Source: Straminergon stramineum (Eukaryota > Streptophyta > Bryopsida > Hypnales > Calliergonaceae). Taken from it: a stretch of 64,000 bases of DNA. Positions within the stretch are counted from its first letter, which is position 1, and every line of letters begins with the position of its first letter. The translations under genes and the position numbers were made by a program. Under the pieces are notes generated by a model that worked only from the letters and a program-made list of their open reading frames with translations, searched no databases and was not told where the DNA came from. The DNA lies in assembly GCA_963920665.1 (NCBI GenBank), contig OY987271.1, positions 9,489,350 through 9,553,349 of the forward strand. The letters are read 5' to 3'. Positions 54,301-64,000 of this stretch are shown here, piece by piece.

Positions 54301-57300
54301 GGTCTTCAAAGTTTATTTTAGAGTAGAGATTCCATTACTATTGACAAACTACCCACAACTAAAACTCTTCATAACTTTCATCTCATTAATCAAAATGGAA
54401 TGATTCAAAGCTTTCCATGTATATAAAAATCAGGAAAATAAATTTCAAATTTTTATTTAAAAAAAAAGTGATTTTTAAAGAATTTTTTTTTGCTGTCCAA
54501 GCTGCCCGCTGAGCAATGAAAACAACATATCATACAATAACTTTTTAACCATGTATTCAAAAGTTATGAAAATTGTTGGGTCTTAAAGCTACTCCTCAGG
54601 AAAATGTTGTGTGAAAATTTCAAAGAAAAAAAATCAAAATTCCATCCATAGTGAGCTGCCTAAAATCACTATGTTGCCAAAAAACACCGTTTGGTCCTTT
54701 AGGGGTTAAATTACCAAAATGAGGCATCTAAGAAATATTAGTCATTTCTAATAAATCTTTGCTCACTCCCAATTTTTTTAATGAATAATAAAAATGTGAA
54801 ATTTTGTGTTTAATATATCTAATTCTTTTTATAATTCTTTTAATTTTACTAAAATATTTAATTGTTGAATGATCGAATTTAGGGCACCAATGTTTTAATG
54901 ATTTTGAGCTAAAGGGTACTTTGATCCAAAATTGGTTGGATTGATCTTAGATAAAATGTTATTCTAAGGTTCTAATTGCAAACACAAAATTGTTATATAA
55001 TATGGCACAATTGTCTAATTTTATTGATAAGAGTATTTATACACAAAATTTTCTTGCACCTCGTGATCCATGACAAATTACAGGCACCTCAAATTTTTCT
55101 CGTTCAGTAACCACTACTATAGAGGCTTCTTGGTCATCTTCACTTTCTGGGCAAAAATTAACAATGTATTGAATCTGTTTCATGAATTTTGTTTATAAAA
55201 TCATTTCTTTAATACTTGTGCAAAAATAAAATAAAATAAAAATGGTATGCAAAAAATATAGTGTTAATTAATTGATTTTATTTTAAATATTACTCATTTA
55301 TATTCTCAATGATGAAAATAAATAAGGTTGATAATGTCCATTTTTACTATATAACGGTATGTTTTCACTTGATATTATGAATTGTATCACTAACGTAATC
55401 CAAATCTTTATTCGTAATATCAATTGAGAACATAATCTATGTAATCTAAATTTAAAGTTTTTATGAAGGTTTAACTTTGGTTTTACACTTGCAATCAAAC
55501 ACATTGATAGCCACAAACTTCAAAAATCCCCAAAGATAGAAACACCTCAAAGCAACATTTTTGTTGGTCCTACTATTTCAAAGGTTCAAGTGACCAAAAC
55601 ATTTGATGAGATTATTAGCAAACCAAAGAGAAACACAACCCAAATGGTTTTGTAATTTTTGGATGCTATAGTAATATTTTACAAATTTTCAAAGTTGGGA
55701 ACACATGATAGCTTCTACATAACACTAAACTCACCTTGATTGAACACCCTTGAGACATAGAATGTCTCTACTCTCACATTGGTTGCTTAAAAAAACTTCT
55801 CACCTCTCATTGGTTGCATCTAAAAAGATGTGATGATTTTCAGTCCAACAATAGTGTTCATTTCAGCCCATTTTTTTTAGGTGTTGAAGAACAAAAAATG
55901 ACACTTATAGGTGTTTCTACCTTAACTTACCTCCATTCCGGGAGCAACTTTGCCTGTGCCTCTTTCATCAAACATGGTGAGCTCATGAGAATCTGGAGGG
56001 GCATATAATTGGACATTGAGGACTTGTGACAGAAGTGGTAGGACTTGCACACGCCTTGCAATCTGCACATAAATTTGGAAAAAAACAAATAAACATTTGA
56101 TTAAATTTTATAAAGGGAAATTTTCACGTTACAAATTTTTCATGTCACCCATTACATCGTGATTAATTTTGAAAATATTTCCAAAAATTTAAGTAGTTTT
56201 CAAATATATTAAATAAAATAATCATGAAGATTCAATAAGCACAATATTTGAGGAAAATTGAGATTCTTTGTACATTGTACAAGAAGAAATAATAGACACA
56301 TTGTGGGTTTTTAAGAATTGATGAATTTCTAAGAGATAATTGATTGTTTATTTGACATGTCAAAAGAATTGCAACAAACTACCTTATCATTGTTTCGAAG
56401 GTTGATAACCTTTGAGTATTGTTGGAACGCTTTATAGTTTTTAAAAACTACCTCAGGTGGGAAGGGTTGAAACAATGGACAATCTTTCTTCACAAAAGAT
56501 GACTCCTACACACAAGCATGTACAAAAAGGCATCCAAATTGAGACAAAGTATCAACAAATTGGACTTCCAAACTATTTATTGTATGTTCTAGTATTGCAT
56601 GTACTCATGTTGTTTGTTAACTAACATAATTCATGTAATTTTCAGACATTTATAATGAATGATTTAGTTTTTATCATTAGCTAAATTTAGTTGAATAGGA
56701 GATTGCAAACTCAAAGGACTTCAATACACAAGTATTCATCTTTAACACTTGAAATCTATGATATATACATCCACACATTTACCAAATATTTCTTATCACA
56801 AAAATTATGATGCTCAATGATGTGTGGTTTAGTTCGGATGGAGCCATCAACATATGACACTTGTGGGTGCAATTTAGCTTCTACCACTTCACTAGGTTTT
56901 TTCTGCACATAAACAATTAGGTATTTATATTTTAACAATTTATGTCCAATCATTGTTGTAATTTCTTTATATTTTTATGAGATAGACTAATGAAACCATG
57001 GCACCAATAAGAAAACAAAGAAGATGTATATTTTTCTCCCTTTGTTTATGAAGAATAGTAGCTAGTGTTTTCTTGAAAACACTAATATTATTCAAAATCC
57101 AAGGGAATAATGATTAAAACTCCAATTTCTTTTGAGATTTACATGAATACCTAATCTATTCATTGAAGAATGTTACATTATCATTACTATTGATTTTTAC
57201 AACAAACAACACACATGTTTGATATTGTATGTTACAAGATACTTATTTTTTAATACATTGTAAGATGGTGTGTCCCTTTGAGGGGATAGTTTGTTATGTT

Positions 57301-57508
57301 AGAAGATTGATCCGCAACTTACCTTCAATGCAATAGGATGAGGATCTCCATATGACTTATATTTAACCGTTGACCCTGGAGCCCCTGTGTTTGTTTTTTT
57401 CGCTTTGGGCTTATCTCTTGGCCTTGTGACATGCAAATTTGGAAGTGTTTTATCAAGCAATTGGGGATTATCCCTCTCCTTCAAGACCTGTGATCTCTCA
57501 TGCTCCAT
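24840..57508 (-). CDS. HYDIN: HYDIN, axonemal central-pair apparatus protein, 35 exons, full length
   Basis: Thirty-five GT-AG exons join in phase into about 14,691 nt (about 4,896 residues plus stop), close to the length of animal HYDIN. HYDIN is a giant protein of the C2 microtubule projection of the ciliary and flagellar central pair, needed for normal beating. Diagnostic features are the N-terminal order PFPPEVVFKNY, INLRNNDK, VVVTEREKFEVPV and FIWEKFATEKED, which parallels animal HYDIN. Dozens of ASH/MSP-like modules follow, with ends such as LxGxG and starts such as LDFGxxxxG. An adenylate-kinase-like domain sits at about residues 2175-2330. The start is the ATG at 57508. The stop is TGA after YLQGV. 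Exon lists are given in the five part entries. The only weak junction is the acceptor of exon 7. A 200-base gap lies in intron 26; the phases on either side are compatible, so an exon need not be missing. In a plant this gene should be expressed in sperm-forming tissue (inference). Confidence 0.93.
35701..35900. other. Assembly gap (200 N)
   Basis: Exactly 200 unknown bases. They lie in HYDIN intron 26, between exons 26 (ends 35981) and 27 (starts 34886). Both flanking exons meet at phase 0, so the protein joins without a frame problem. A small in-phase exon could still be hidden. Confidence 0.99.
36231..36330 (+). repeat. 25-bp tandem repeat in HYDIN intron 25
   Basis: About 3.5 units of AATAATTTATCATAATTTTA plus TTTCA, followed by an AT-rich TATTTT run to about 36410. 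Confidence 0.85.
37121..39932 (-). other. HYDIN: HYDIN exons 22-24, including the adenylate-kinase-like domain
   Basis: Exons: 39932-39828, 39640-39470, 39262-37121 (residues 1943-2748). Exon 24 is the largest at 2,142 nt. It encodes a nucleotide-kinase fold inserted among ASH modules. The beta strand PLIILY is followed by the Walker A sequence GAPFSGKTT (38827-38801, about residues 2180-2188), with Lys and Thr retained. Then come IDIQDLIISAIEEGKLL and a HPGCNNGVIFDGL segment that resembles the central strand of adenylate kinases. Whether it is catalytically active cannot be judged from sequence. A charged insert (KKDKQLVEIEEGEEA) and further ASH modules follow. The exon ends at CIYSYPAM before the donor. 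Confidence 0.9.
40209..42994 (-). other. HYDIN: HYDIN exons 19-21, acidic linker with three copies of an HRKSRSP/LPW motif
   Basis: Exons: 42994-42335, 42146-41929, 41156-40209 (residues 1334-1942). An ASH-like start (ITVVGEGSYPSIWIDAP) is followed by acidic stretches (SSEDEDDSK, EIDEDDEDLKQ) and a motif of about 40 residues present three times. Copies lie at residues 1480-1518 (42557-42441), 1540-1581 (split across intron 19; 42377-42335 plus 42146-42064) and 1686-1727 (40979-40854). The consensus is Cys-His-His/Tyr, HRKSRSPxTGKxSPMA, then KGLPWxRxSF. Copy 2 is the most diverged. Exon 21 resumes with the ASH-like LDFKNVLVGEKKEM. Intron 18 carries decayed TTAA-family repeats. Confidence 0.86.
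43400..43795 (+). mobile_element. Decayed right half of a family A TTAA element in HYDIN intron 18
   Basis: Family A landmarks are recognisable: TTTTAGAGTAGATATTCC, AATCAAAATGGAATGATTC, GTGTGAAAATTTCAAAG and GTTGCCAAAAAATA. The copy ends GGTCCTTTGGGG with a G-rich expansion before ATTAA. The left half is missing or unrecognisable. Confidence 0.65.
44217..44326 (+). repeat. Dispersed repeat in HYDIN intron 18 (pair with 47860-47976)
   Basis: TATGGTTGGA...GATGAAGATTTAAGCCTTG...TTTTGGCTTCTAAA...TTTAGGGATTAAG aligns with 47860-47976 (CTATGGTTGGA, GATGAAGATTTAGCCTTGC, CCTTAAGGGGTTAA). The end again resembles a TTAA-flanked terminus, so this may be the 3' part of another TTAA element. Confidence 0.45.
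45277..45329 (+). repeat. (AAT)n microsatellite in HYDIN intron 17
   Basis: An uninterrupted AAT trinucleotide run of about 53 bp, close to the exon 17 donor at 45383. Confidence 0.96.
47860..47976 (+). repeat. Dispersed repeat in HYDIN intron 13, ending CCTTAAGGGGTTAA
   Basis: Partner of 44217-44326. The terminal AAGGGG followed by TTAA is preserved better here. No left end was found, so only a 3' fragment of a TTAA-type element is supported. Confidence 0.45.
53757..54709 (+). mobile_element. TTAA-flanked TIR element, family A copy 4 (945 bp) in HYDIN intron 5
   Basis: TTAA at 53757-53760, then CCCCTAAATG. It ends GGTCCTTTAGGGG followed by TTAA at 54706-54709. It lies antisense to HYDIN within intron 5 and does not touch the splice sites. 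Closest by eye to copies 2 and 3. Confidence 0.87.
55530..55925 (+). repeat. Dispersed repeat, copy 2, in HYDIN intron 4
   Basis: Ordered matches to 13680-14330 (AAGATAGAAACACCTCAAAG, GATGAGATTATTAGCAAACC, ATTGGTTGCTTAAAAAAAC, TTTAGGTGTTG) without the CACTA insertion. It lies antisense in intron 4, ending beside the exon 4 donor. Confidence 0.65.
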
Positions 57509-59322
57509 AATTTAGTAGCAAAAAATGAGCTTTTAATTTAGGTTGGTTCCAAGTGGAGTTGTTTCATTAAAAATTCTTCCAAAATCACAATTAAGTTGTT
57601 GCGACATGTTCTGAAATTTTATGTGTCCCAAGATGCATTATGCAGAGGGGAAAATGGCCATCCTAATAGGAAGTGGTGAGGGTGTTCAAAAAAAAGTTTG
57701 ATATACTAATATACATTGGAAGATAATAAAAAGATACAAAATTTGATACACAATTATTTTTTCCAACTTTTCAATTGAATAACAAAGGCAATGTTTTTGA
57801 AGCAAATTCTTTCAAGAGTTGAAACCTTCATTTACATGCAATACTAAAAGTAATAAGGAAAAACTTGAAACCTAATAGAAAGATAATCAAAGTATTTCCA
57901 AAATTGAGAAATACTATTAGGGTTCAGCATCTCTAGTGCAAACCTTAGTGTCCCTAACTAACTATTGTAGGTGAAACTTTGGAACAATAAATCAATCCAA
58001 CATCAAATGTTACAAGGAAGAAAATATCTTTGAGTAGGTTGAGAGCAATTAGGGTTTTTTCTGGAATAAGAATGACTATGACCATTGTGAATGAAGAGCT
58101 TGTTGGAAGTAGTTTCATTGTGCATCCAAAATTGCATGTACCCCAATGTCCCATGTTCCATGTCATGTTCCATACAAATAGGATGTATTACGTATGATAT
58201 TCTATTAATATGAATGGAAATACAAATATTAATAAATGATATACAATGAGAATTACAAATATGAATATGTGTGTTGATAAGGATGAGTAAGCCCATCCTC
58301 TTTATTCCATTGCTTTTGGGATTTTTGAAGTTGATTATGTATAAGATTATAATTTGAATTCCAATTGTGAGACTCTCCAAGGACAATCTACAAGTGAGAA
58401 TTGAAGAAAATTCTTTAGACTTGTGGTAATTGTATTAGATACATTAGCAATGAACCATGCATATGACTACAAGTGATGTTAATTAGTATTAAAAATGAGG
58501 AAATTTGCTCAAAAGCAATAAAATTGAATCAAAGACCTTTGGGTTAGAATTGATTCATGCATTCTTTTTCCATTAACATATGTAGTGTCTAAATTTTGTA
58601 TGAGGTTGAGGTGAACATGTATAAGTGGAATTTTGGTGCCAAATGGGTGGGAAGTACGGATTTTGAGTTATTTTGGTCTAAGACATTATGGTTTACAAAA
58701 CAAAATCCTATAACCATTAGCTTTGGGAACAAAAAACCGTGAAAGAAATTTATACTCCAATTTCTATAGAAATCAAGGAAAAAAATTCTATAACAACTGC
58801 TATACTTGTGAGGTCATCTCCGTCATTCGCACTAATCATTTGAATTTGTTACATAGTGGACATATAAATAACAACTTAAGAGGAATTGAAAACCAATGAG
58901 ATAAAATGAGTGACAACCTTTTTAGTCTCACCGGTCACACTAAAATAAAATAAAATTCACTCTTTAATCTATGATACAACAAATGAAAAAAGTAATGGGC
59001 TCTATTGCACCAACCTTGGTGAGTAATAGCCTCACTTGCTAATACCCCACATATAGGTCAATTTCATACATAATTAAGGAAAATTGGAGCATGTCTAAAA
59101 TATGAAGAATTGTACAACTATTTCTGAAAATCTGAAAAAATTTCATTGTTGAAAATTATGAATATTCAAAAATTATTCTTAAGAAAATTTAGAAAAAGGA
59201 ACACATTCACATATGAATAGAAAAAATCAAATCATTTCATCAAAATGTCTTAAAATTAGGAGATCAATAAGCTAAAAGCCATGAAATTGGATCAAGATGC
59301 AAATTGTCCAAATGCCAAAATT
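57509..59322. other. 5' flank of HYDIN
   Basis: Upstream of the HYDIN start codon. No convincing TATA box, CpG island or coding frame was seen. A non-coding upstream exon cannot be excluded. Confidence 0.45.
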
Positions 59323-60400
59323 AACCACTAAAGGACCAAGGCCATTTTTTTTGTAAAAAACACTCAAAATTTTCATTTATATTGCGTTCACTACAAAAGC
59401 ATTTATATTTATTTTTTAGAATCTATTGTAGGATCTTGTATTTTACTTATTTGAGACCAAGTGGTAAGAATTTCATGAAGTTTGATTGAATAGATTGAAA
59501 GATATTAGCATTCAAAGTTGAAAAACACACTTGAACATAGGCTTGCAATTTCAGATGACTTCAACCACTTTTGTTGAAATTTTTTGCACTATGGACTTTG
59601 ATAATAATAAAAATTGTGTTGAAGAATAGAGTTGAAATTCTACAAAAAAATTTCACCCCCCCCCCTCTAGATTTTCATTCTTTAAAAATTTGTTAAGTAG
59701 AAGTGGTCCAAGCTAGATTAAAAATTAAAATTAAAAAATTAAAAAAAATAGTTCATATCTCTACAATGGGATTGAAGCACAATAATCCCAACAGCGAGAT
59801 TGTTTTAGCAAGAAAATTAAACCTTGTCAATTCTTAAAATTTTTAATTGTCAAAATTGCATTAAAAAATCAATCCTACGGATTTTTTTTCCCAAGAAGAT
59901 GCTGATATAGCCAAAAAAACAAGCATTAGAGCTAGTTTGGGATCAACGAAGGGCCTTTTTAATTTCCTTCACTTGAATACAAGGACATTGCCCAATTGAA
60001 AATTCTAGTACAGCCCATGTTGGCACTATTAATGTCAATGTAGACTGCAAGCTATGAAATTGGGGGGGTTTAACCAATCATATCCTAAACCCTAAATCCC
60101 TTAAAACCTTACTCATAGCAACCAATTATCTCACTGACCACAATATCAAGCCTTGCTGGCCACATGCCTTGAGCAAAAAGTCAAGGCTCTAGTATTGCAC
60201 ATCGAGGGCTTATAGGGCCCTCTCTTGATTCCAGATTGGCTCTAATGATTGTTCATAACTTTCACATCACTAATCCAAATAGAATGAATCAAAGCTTCAC
60301 AGGTAGACAAAAATATAATTTATAAGGAAAAAAATAATAAAATTAAATTTCAAATTTTTGCAGATTTATTTTTCTGCACTCCGAATTGAGATTTCAACAC
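59323..60400 (-). mobile_element. Strongly diverged family A TTAA element
   Basis: It begins TTAACCACTAAAGGACCAA, a one-base variant of the family A end. Later it shows GTAGGATCTTGTA, GAAAGATATTAGCATTC and, near 60270-60330, CCAAATAGAATGAATCAAAGC. Segments between 59650 and 60230 do not match, so it was probably interrupted or rearranged. The right end is not found. Confidence 0.5.
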
Positions 60401-61300
60401 CAAGGTGCCGAATCTGACCTGAACGTCCGGTAGTAGAAGATTAAAAACAAGTAAGTTACACCAGGGGGCTCACGGGAACTAATCTCGAGGTGGCGGCTGC
60501 GGAGCTGAGACGGAGGGGCGTCCCCCGACTTGTTGGCCGAGTCGCGTCCACCAGCCGGAGCACCCGGGCATCCGATGCTTGAAGGGAAGGGACCCCAATC
60601 CCCGATGGCGCGGCCTGGTGGGGATTGCCTGAGGAAATCCGATTTCAAGAGCCCGCCCGCCCGCCATGCCATCGGCCACTTCGACAGACGGGTGCCGCGG
60701 CCGGTGCGGCTCATGCTCTCAATGATCGAGTTCCTGCATTCCGACTGCTGAGGTCCACATTATTCCTGTGAACACTATACTGAACAGTCCCCCCTCCCAC
60801 CGAATGAACAGCATGCGGAACGCATCCTCCAGCAGGACCTGGCTGGTAGTCAGGAAGTTATTCCCTCAGTTGGTCCAGCGTGTCCGGATTCTTCTCTATT
60901 TGCCCAAAGGGCGCTAATAATTCAGTCCACTCGATCACACAGACCACCAAGCCCAGGCCACTGAGGCAGCTCACCTAAAGTTGGACCAAGCCGTACTCCT
61001 CTCTTTGTTTTGTACTACGTAATTCACCGTCACTTCACCAAAAATACAGAAGAAAAAACCCAGAAAAAAGGTTGGCCCAACTGAGGCCTTTCCAAGGTTT
61101 ATCTTCGCATCGCGTCACGAGCACAGCACCGCTCGCTGCACCCGCTGGGCACAGTGGAATGAAATCCATGAATGAGTGCCCCGCCCTCCACCCTTCAGTT
61201 CCCTTCACAGAGACGGGGTGGATGATGATTCCCGCGGGTACGCAGGGACACTGGGACAGGGTTTGCAGATGAGTGGATCCATTCGACCACAAGAAATACT
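60400..61300. other. GC-rich island with open frames on both strands, unassigned
   Basis: A sharp rise in GC content, strongest at 60440-60740 with many CpG, in an otherwise AT-rich region. A minus-strand frame from ATG at 60714 (MSRTGRGTRLSKWPMAWRAG) runs through HLEISSREPP. It meets a possible donor (CCTG|GTGTAAC) near 60460, so this could be a first exon. A plus-strand frame (60530-60751) overlaps it. I recognise no domain. It could be a CpG-rich promoter and first exon, an unspliced relic, or foreign DNA. Confidence 0.3.
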
Positions 61301-61502
61301 GTAACATAAAGCTGGTGGGCCACCGAATATTAAGTCACTGTCTATTGCTGTTCACCGAACTCTTTGCTGTTACTACAATTGTTCATTTTACTGTACTGGA
61401 TGTTTTTATTGCTTTTTTGGAAAAAGGGACCCTGGGAGTCTGGAACTGCGAATCAACTCCTAATAAGGTAAACCAGCCTACGACAGGCAAAAGGACTGGC
61501 TG

Positions 61503-61556
61503 GTTGGCCCTGTTGGCCCTGTTGTTGGCGTTGTTGGCATTGTTGGCATTGTTGGA
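61503..61556 (+). repeat. 9-bp minisatellite, about six units
   Basis: Units of the form TTGTTGGCN / TTGGCCCTG in tandem. They create Asn-Asn-Ala or Leu-Ala-Leu false frames. Confidence 0.92.
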
Positions 61557-63023
61557 ATTTTTTTCCATATAAAGACATATGTGAAAAATAGGGAAAGTAA
61601 TTGGATTTTTTTTCTTAAAGTAAAAATCTGTTCTGAATTTTTGAAGTGTGCTCCCCAATTAGCCCAAAAGAGTCTCTAGACTATCCCAAAATCAACAAAA
61701 AGTGTATTCATAACAATCATCTTACTCATGAATATAAAATAGTTACAATACTTCCTAACATGGCCTTGACATGAAGGCCTAAAAAAGTCACTTCATGTAA
61801 TGAATTTACACTAGAAAGGTGAAAGTTCTTATTGTAGTTGCTAATCACCATCATCCAAGACATTGATTGTGACCATTAATTCAACTTAATGTAAGGTAGG
61901 TACACCCCAAAGCACCACAAATTGGTACTGTGCATTGTTACTATTATTAGGCTGATCAGATTTTTATATTTCCTTGTTGCTAAAAGAAAGGAGGTTCCAA
62001 TGCACCAAAGAACACATCATTTGGATATTATATGCGAAAGTTCTTCATGTTCAAAGTCTGTTTCTAAAAACGCTCTATGCAAATAGGTACATAATTGAAT
62101 TTAGGAATGTTCACTTATTGTAGATGGTGCTTTTAGGCACAAGGCAATTTTGGGGGTACCCACCTTTGCCCAAATCCCATTTATTGAATTTTTGTCATGA
62201 GTTGGTCCAAGGCTATAATGGGTCATTCCCTAGGTGTTTGTCACGGGTGGTTTGCTTGTCATAGGCTAGTTTACCTTAGAACATGCATGCATTAGGTAGA
62301 TGATGTATATTTTGGAAACCTTGTAGTCGATTTATACTAGAGGTGGACCAAAGGCCCTCTTGAATTATCATAGCAGTGATTGGTGGAGCAATAATTGGGC
62401 TTACACTTTGACTAAGGCCCATGCCATTTTTCATAGATGAGAAGTCTATTTGGAATCCTACATAGCCAAAGTGAATAAGGTGTTGCTAATTTCTAGAAGC
62501 TTATTTCTAGTCCACCTCTTTGGGTAGGCCTAATGGATTTCTAGGAGACCATCTTGGGCTAAAATCTCACAACCATAGATTTTGTCTATTTAATCAATCT
62601 TGTAGTTGACAATTCTAATTTAATAATAAATAGATACAACTTGACTATGGTCTCCTTTGGAATTACACTAAGACTTACAAAGTGTTATTATTATTTTTTG
62701 CCTTAGGTTCTTACTTTTTATGGTCAAATTTACCAAAGTGGGATACTTCAGAGAGTTTGTCATCCATTGGTTTGGCCTTGATGAAAATCAACCCTTAGAG
62801 CATTTCCACCCATGATCTCCAAACTACCCTGGTCCGATAGGATAGTGGAAGAAGCTAAAAATTGATCCCTACCATGGCCACAATTCGGCTACTTTAGGAT
62901 TGATCGTGATTTGAAAAGCTTCGAACTCTTCATCTTGTGGAGCCCAAGACAATTCTCAATTGTGGCCTCTACACTTTTTAGTTCTAGTTGTGGTCAATGT
63001 CAAGGTTCGGAATTCTTGGCTTT
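61557..63023. other. Gene-less stretch before the chromovirus LTR
   Basis: Mixed composition with no recognised gene. Holds one copy of the dispersed repeat seen at 1870-2015 (about 61938-62004). Confidence 0.5.
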
Positions 63024-63353
63024 TGTTCCGGCAGGATTGACGTGCAACAAGCCATGAAATCAGCCATCACTGCGAGCTCATCAGATCATGAGGGCCCAAC
63101 TATTGTATCTCTGACTGAGTGAGCAGGAGATTCCAAACTGAGAAGACATATCGACAATTAATCCAACCTGTAATTCAACTGAGATGAATACAACCATGCT
63201 AAGGCCATGCAGAAATCAGAATCATATTACAAAATGTCACATGAGGAACAAACCTCCTCTTCGTGGTTTAATAAGGGAAAAGGAAACCACTTTCCTTGAT
63301 AGAACCGCTATAACTGCCCTTCCAGTCCAACTGTTACGAACTAGTTTGTAACA
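63024..63353 (-). mobile_element. Putative 3' LTR of the chromovirus
   Basis: Immediately after the polyprotein stop, the minus strand has a purine run (GAGGGGGG, 63363-63356), a likely polypurine tract. The next bases are TGTTAC at 63353, the usual start of a plant Ty3/gypsy LTR. A matching end, GGAACA, lies at 63029-63024, giving TGTT...AACA and a 330-bp LTR. The left boundary is inferred from this short inverted repeat. The second LTR and the target duplication are outside the window. Confidence 0.55.
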
Positions 63354-63364
63354 TTACCCCCCTC

Positions 63365-63994
63365 TTATCGTCCATGTTGAGCTCCCCATGTACTTGGTCC
63401 TAGTGCCCCGAGATGAATCCTATGGAATTCTGCAACATCGTCAGGTGCGTTGTCTAAATTTATAGCCGGTTCCCACGAATTCTCCTCTGGGCCATATCCC
63501 TCCCAAGAAACAAGGTATTGAAGCCTCCACCCACGGCCAACAACCCGGGAGTCGAGAACTTCCTGGACTTCGTACTCTATGTCCCCATTAGGAGTGGTAA
63601 TTGGCGGAGGTGGTATGTGGTGTCATCCTATAATAGTGTCCGGCCAATATCTCTCAAGGAGAGACACGTGGAAAATGTCATGAGTGCGCAATGTTGATGG
63701 TAATTTGAGGCGGTAAACGACATCAGAAATTTTGGATATCACCGAGAATGGTCCCAGAAATTTAGAGGCCAATTTACGGGATGGTGCCGTTGTAGAAATA
63801 TTGTCATGGCGAAGAAGAACCTTGTCACCAATCTGGAATGTCGATTGCAATTTTACCCCCTTGTCATAACTTCGCTTAGCTTGTTCCCCAGCAATTGTGA
63901 TCATGATTTTTAATTCCTCGTGGACTTCTTGTAAATGTCGGACTCTCTCTTCCATTGCCGGGACTGTAGATGTAGTTAGAATTGAAAATGACAA
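63365..63994 (-). pseudogene. Ty3/gypsy chromovirus polyprotein, integrase C-terminus plus chromodomain, with a premature stop
   Basis: The minus-strand frame from the window edge carries the integrase C-terminal module: KGVKLQSTFQIGDKVLLRHD, then LGPFSVISKI, VYRLKLPS and IFHVSLLERYWPD. A TGA at 63625-63623 interrupts the frame. The same frame then continues for 85 residues: [30 protein letters not shown] and [10 protein letters not shown], which is a canonical chromodomain, ending at TAA (63367-63365). In chromoviruses the chromodomain is fused to the integrase and targets integration to marked chromatin. A single stop suggests a fairly young but defective copy, or one sequence error. Only the 3' end is in the window. 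Confidence 0.88.
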
Positions 63995-64000
63995 CGACGG

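Larger units (their letters stand above)
53118..57508 (-). other. HYDIN: HYDIN exons 1-6, N-terminal region
   Basis: Exons: 57508-57323, 56902-56783, 56505-56383, 56062-55931, 55174-55060, 53410-53118 (residues 1-323). Exon 1 is basic and poorly conserved. Exon 3 carries LFQPFPPEVVFKNY and ends in NLRNNDK. Exon 5 holds VTEREKFEVPV, and exon 6 opens with AILDMPDEIHF. This order matches the conserved HYDIN N-terminus. Intron 5 (about 1.65 kb) contains a complete 945-bp TTAA element. Intron 4 contains a copy of a dispersed repeat (55530-55925) that ends just before the donor of exon 4. Confidence 0.88.

Noticed and set aside
58003..58386. Minus-strand open frame of 127 codons upstream of HYDIN
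   Set aside because: Ile/His-rich low-complexity content with no family resemblance or splice context.
61273..61658. Leu-Ala and Asn-Ala repeat frames
   Set aside because: By-product of the 9-bp minisatellite.

Overview
This is an AT-rich eukaryotic nuclear window, most likely from a plant that makes swimming sperm (a bryophyte, lycophyte, fern, cycad, Ginkgo or a charophyte alga). The main reason is a large spliced gene for the axonemal central-pair protein HYDIN. Seed plants without flagellated sperm are expected to lack it. The F-box/WD40 gene and a chromodomain-type Ty3/gypsy retrotransposon fit a plant. Species cannot be fixed from the sequence alone.

Two protein genes can be modelled fully, both on the minus strand. 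The first, at 16645-20217, has nine GT-AG exons and encodes a 455-residue F-box plus seven-bladed WD40 protein. The second, at 24840-57508, has 35 exons with consistent reading phases that join into one frame of about 4,896 residues. It is a full-length HYDIN, with many ASH/MSP-like beta-sandwich domains, an embedded adenylate-kinase-like domain with an intact P-loop, and low-complexity Lys/Ser/Gly linkers. It also carries a motif of about 40 residues repeated three times in an acidic linker. One intron holds a 200-base assembly gap (35701-35900).

The rest is repeat-dominated. Positions 1-16600 hold no convincing gene. They contain TTAA-flanked terminal-inverted-repeat elements in several size classes, CACTA-type foldbacks, a tRNA-derived SINE, other long foldbacks, microsatellites and minisatellites. 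The same families occur between the genes and inside HYDIN introns. Positions 57509-63023 hold a decayed TTAA element, an unexplained GC-rich island (about 60400-61300) and a 9-bp minisatellite. The right edge (63024-63994) is the 3' end of a minus-strand Ty3/gypsy chromovirus: integrase C-terminus, chromodomain, polypurine tract and LTR, with one in-frame stop.

The two genes show no functional link. The F-box protein would act in an SCF-type ubiquitin ligase, and HYDIN in the ciliary central pair. The notable patterns are the abundance of TTAA-flanked non-autonomous elements (piggyBac-like signature), two CACTA foldbacks with intact 3-bp target duplications (one with a related empty site in the same window), a nested retroposon with a 12-bp duplication, and the triplicated HYDIN linker motif.
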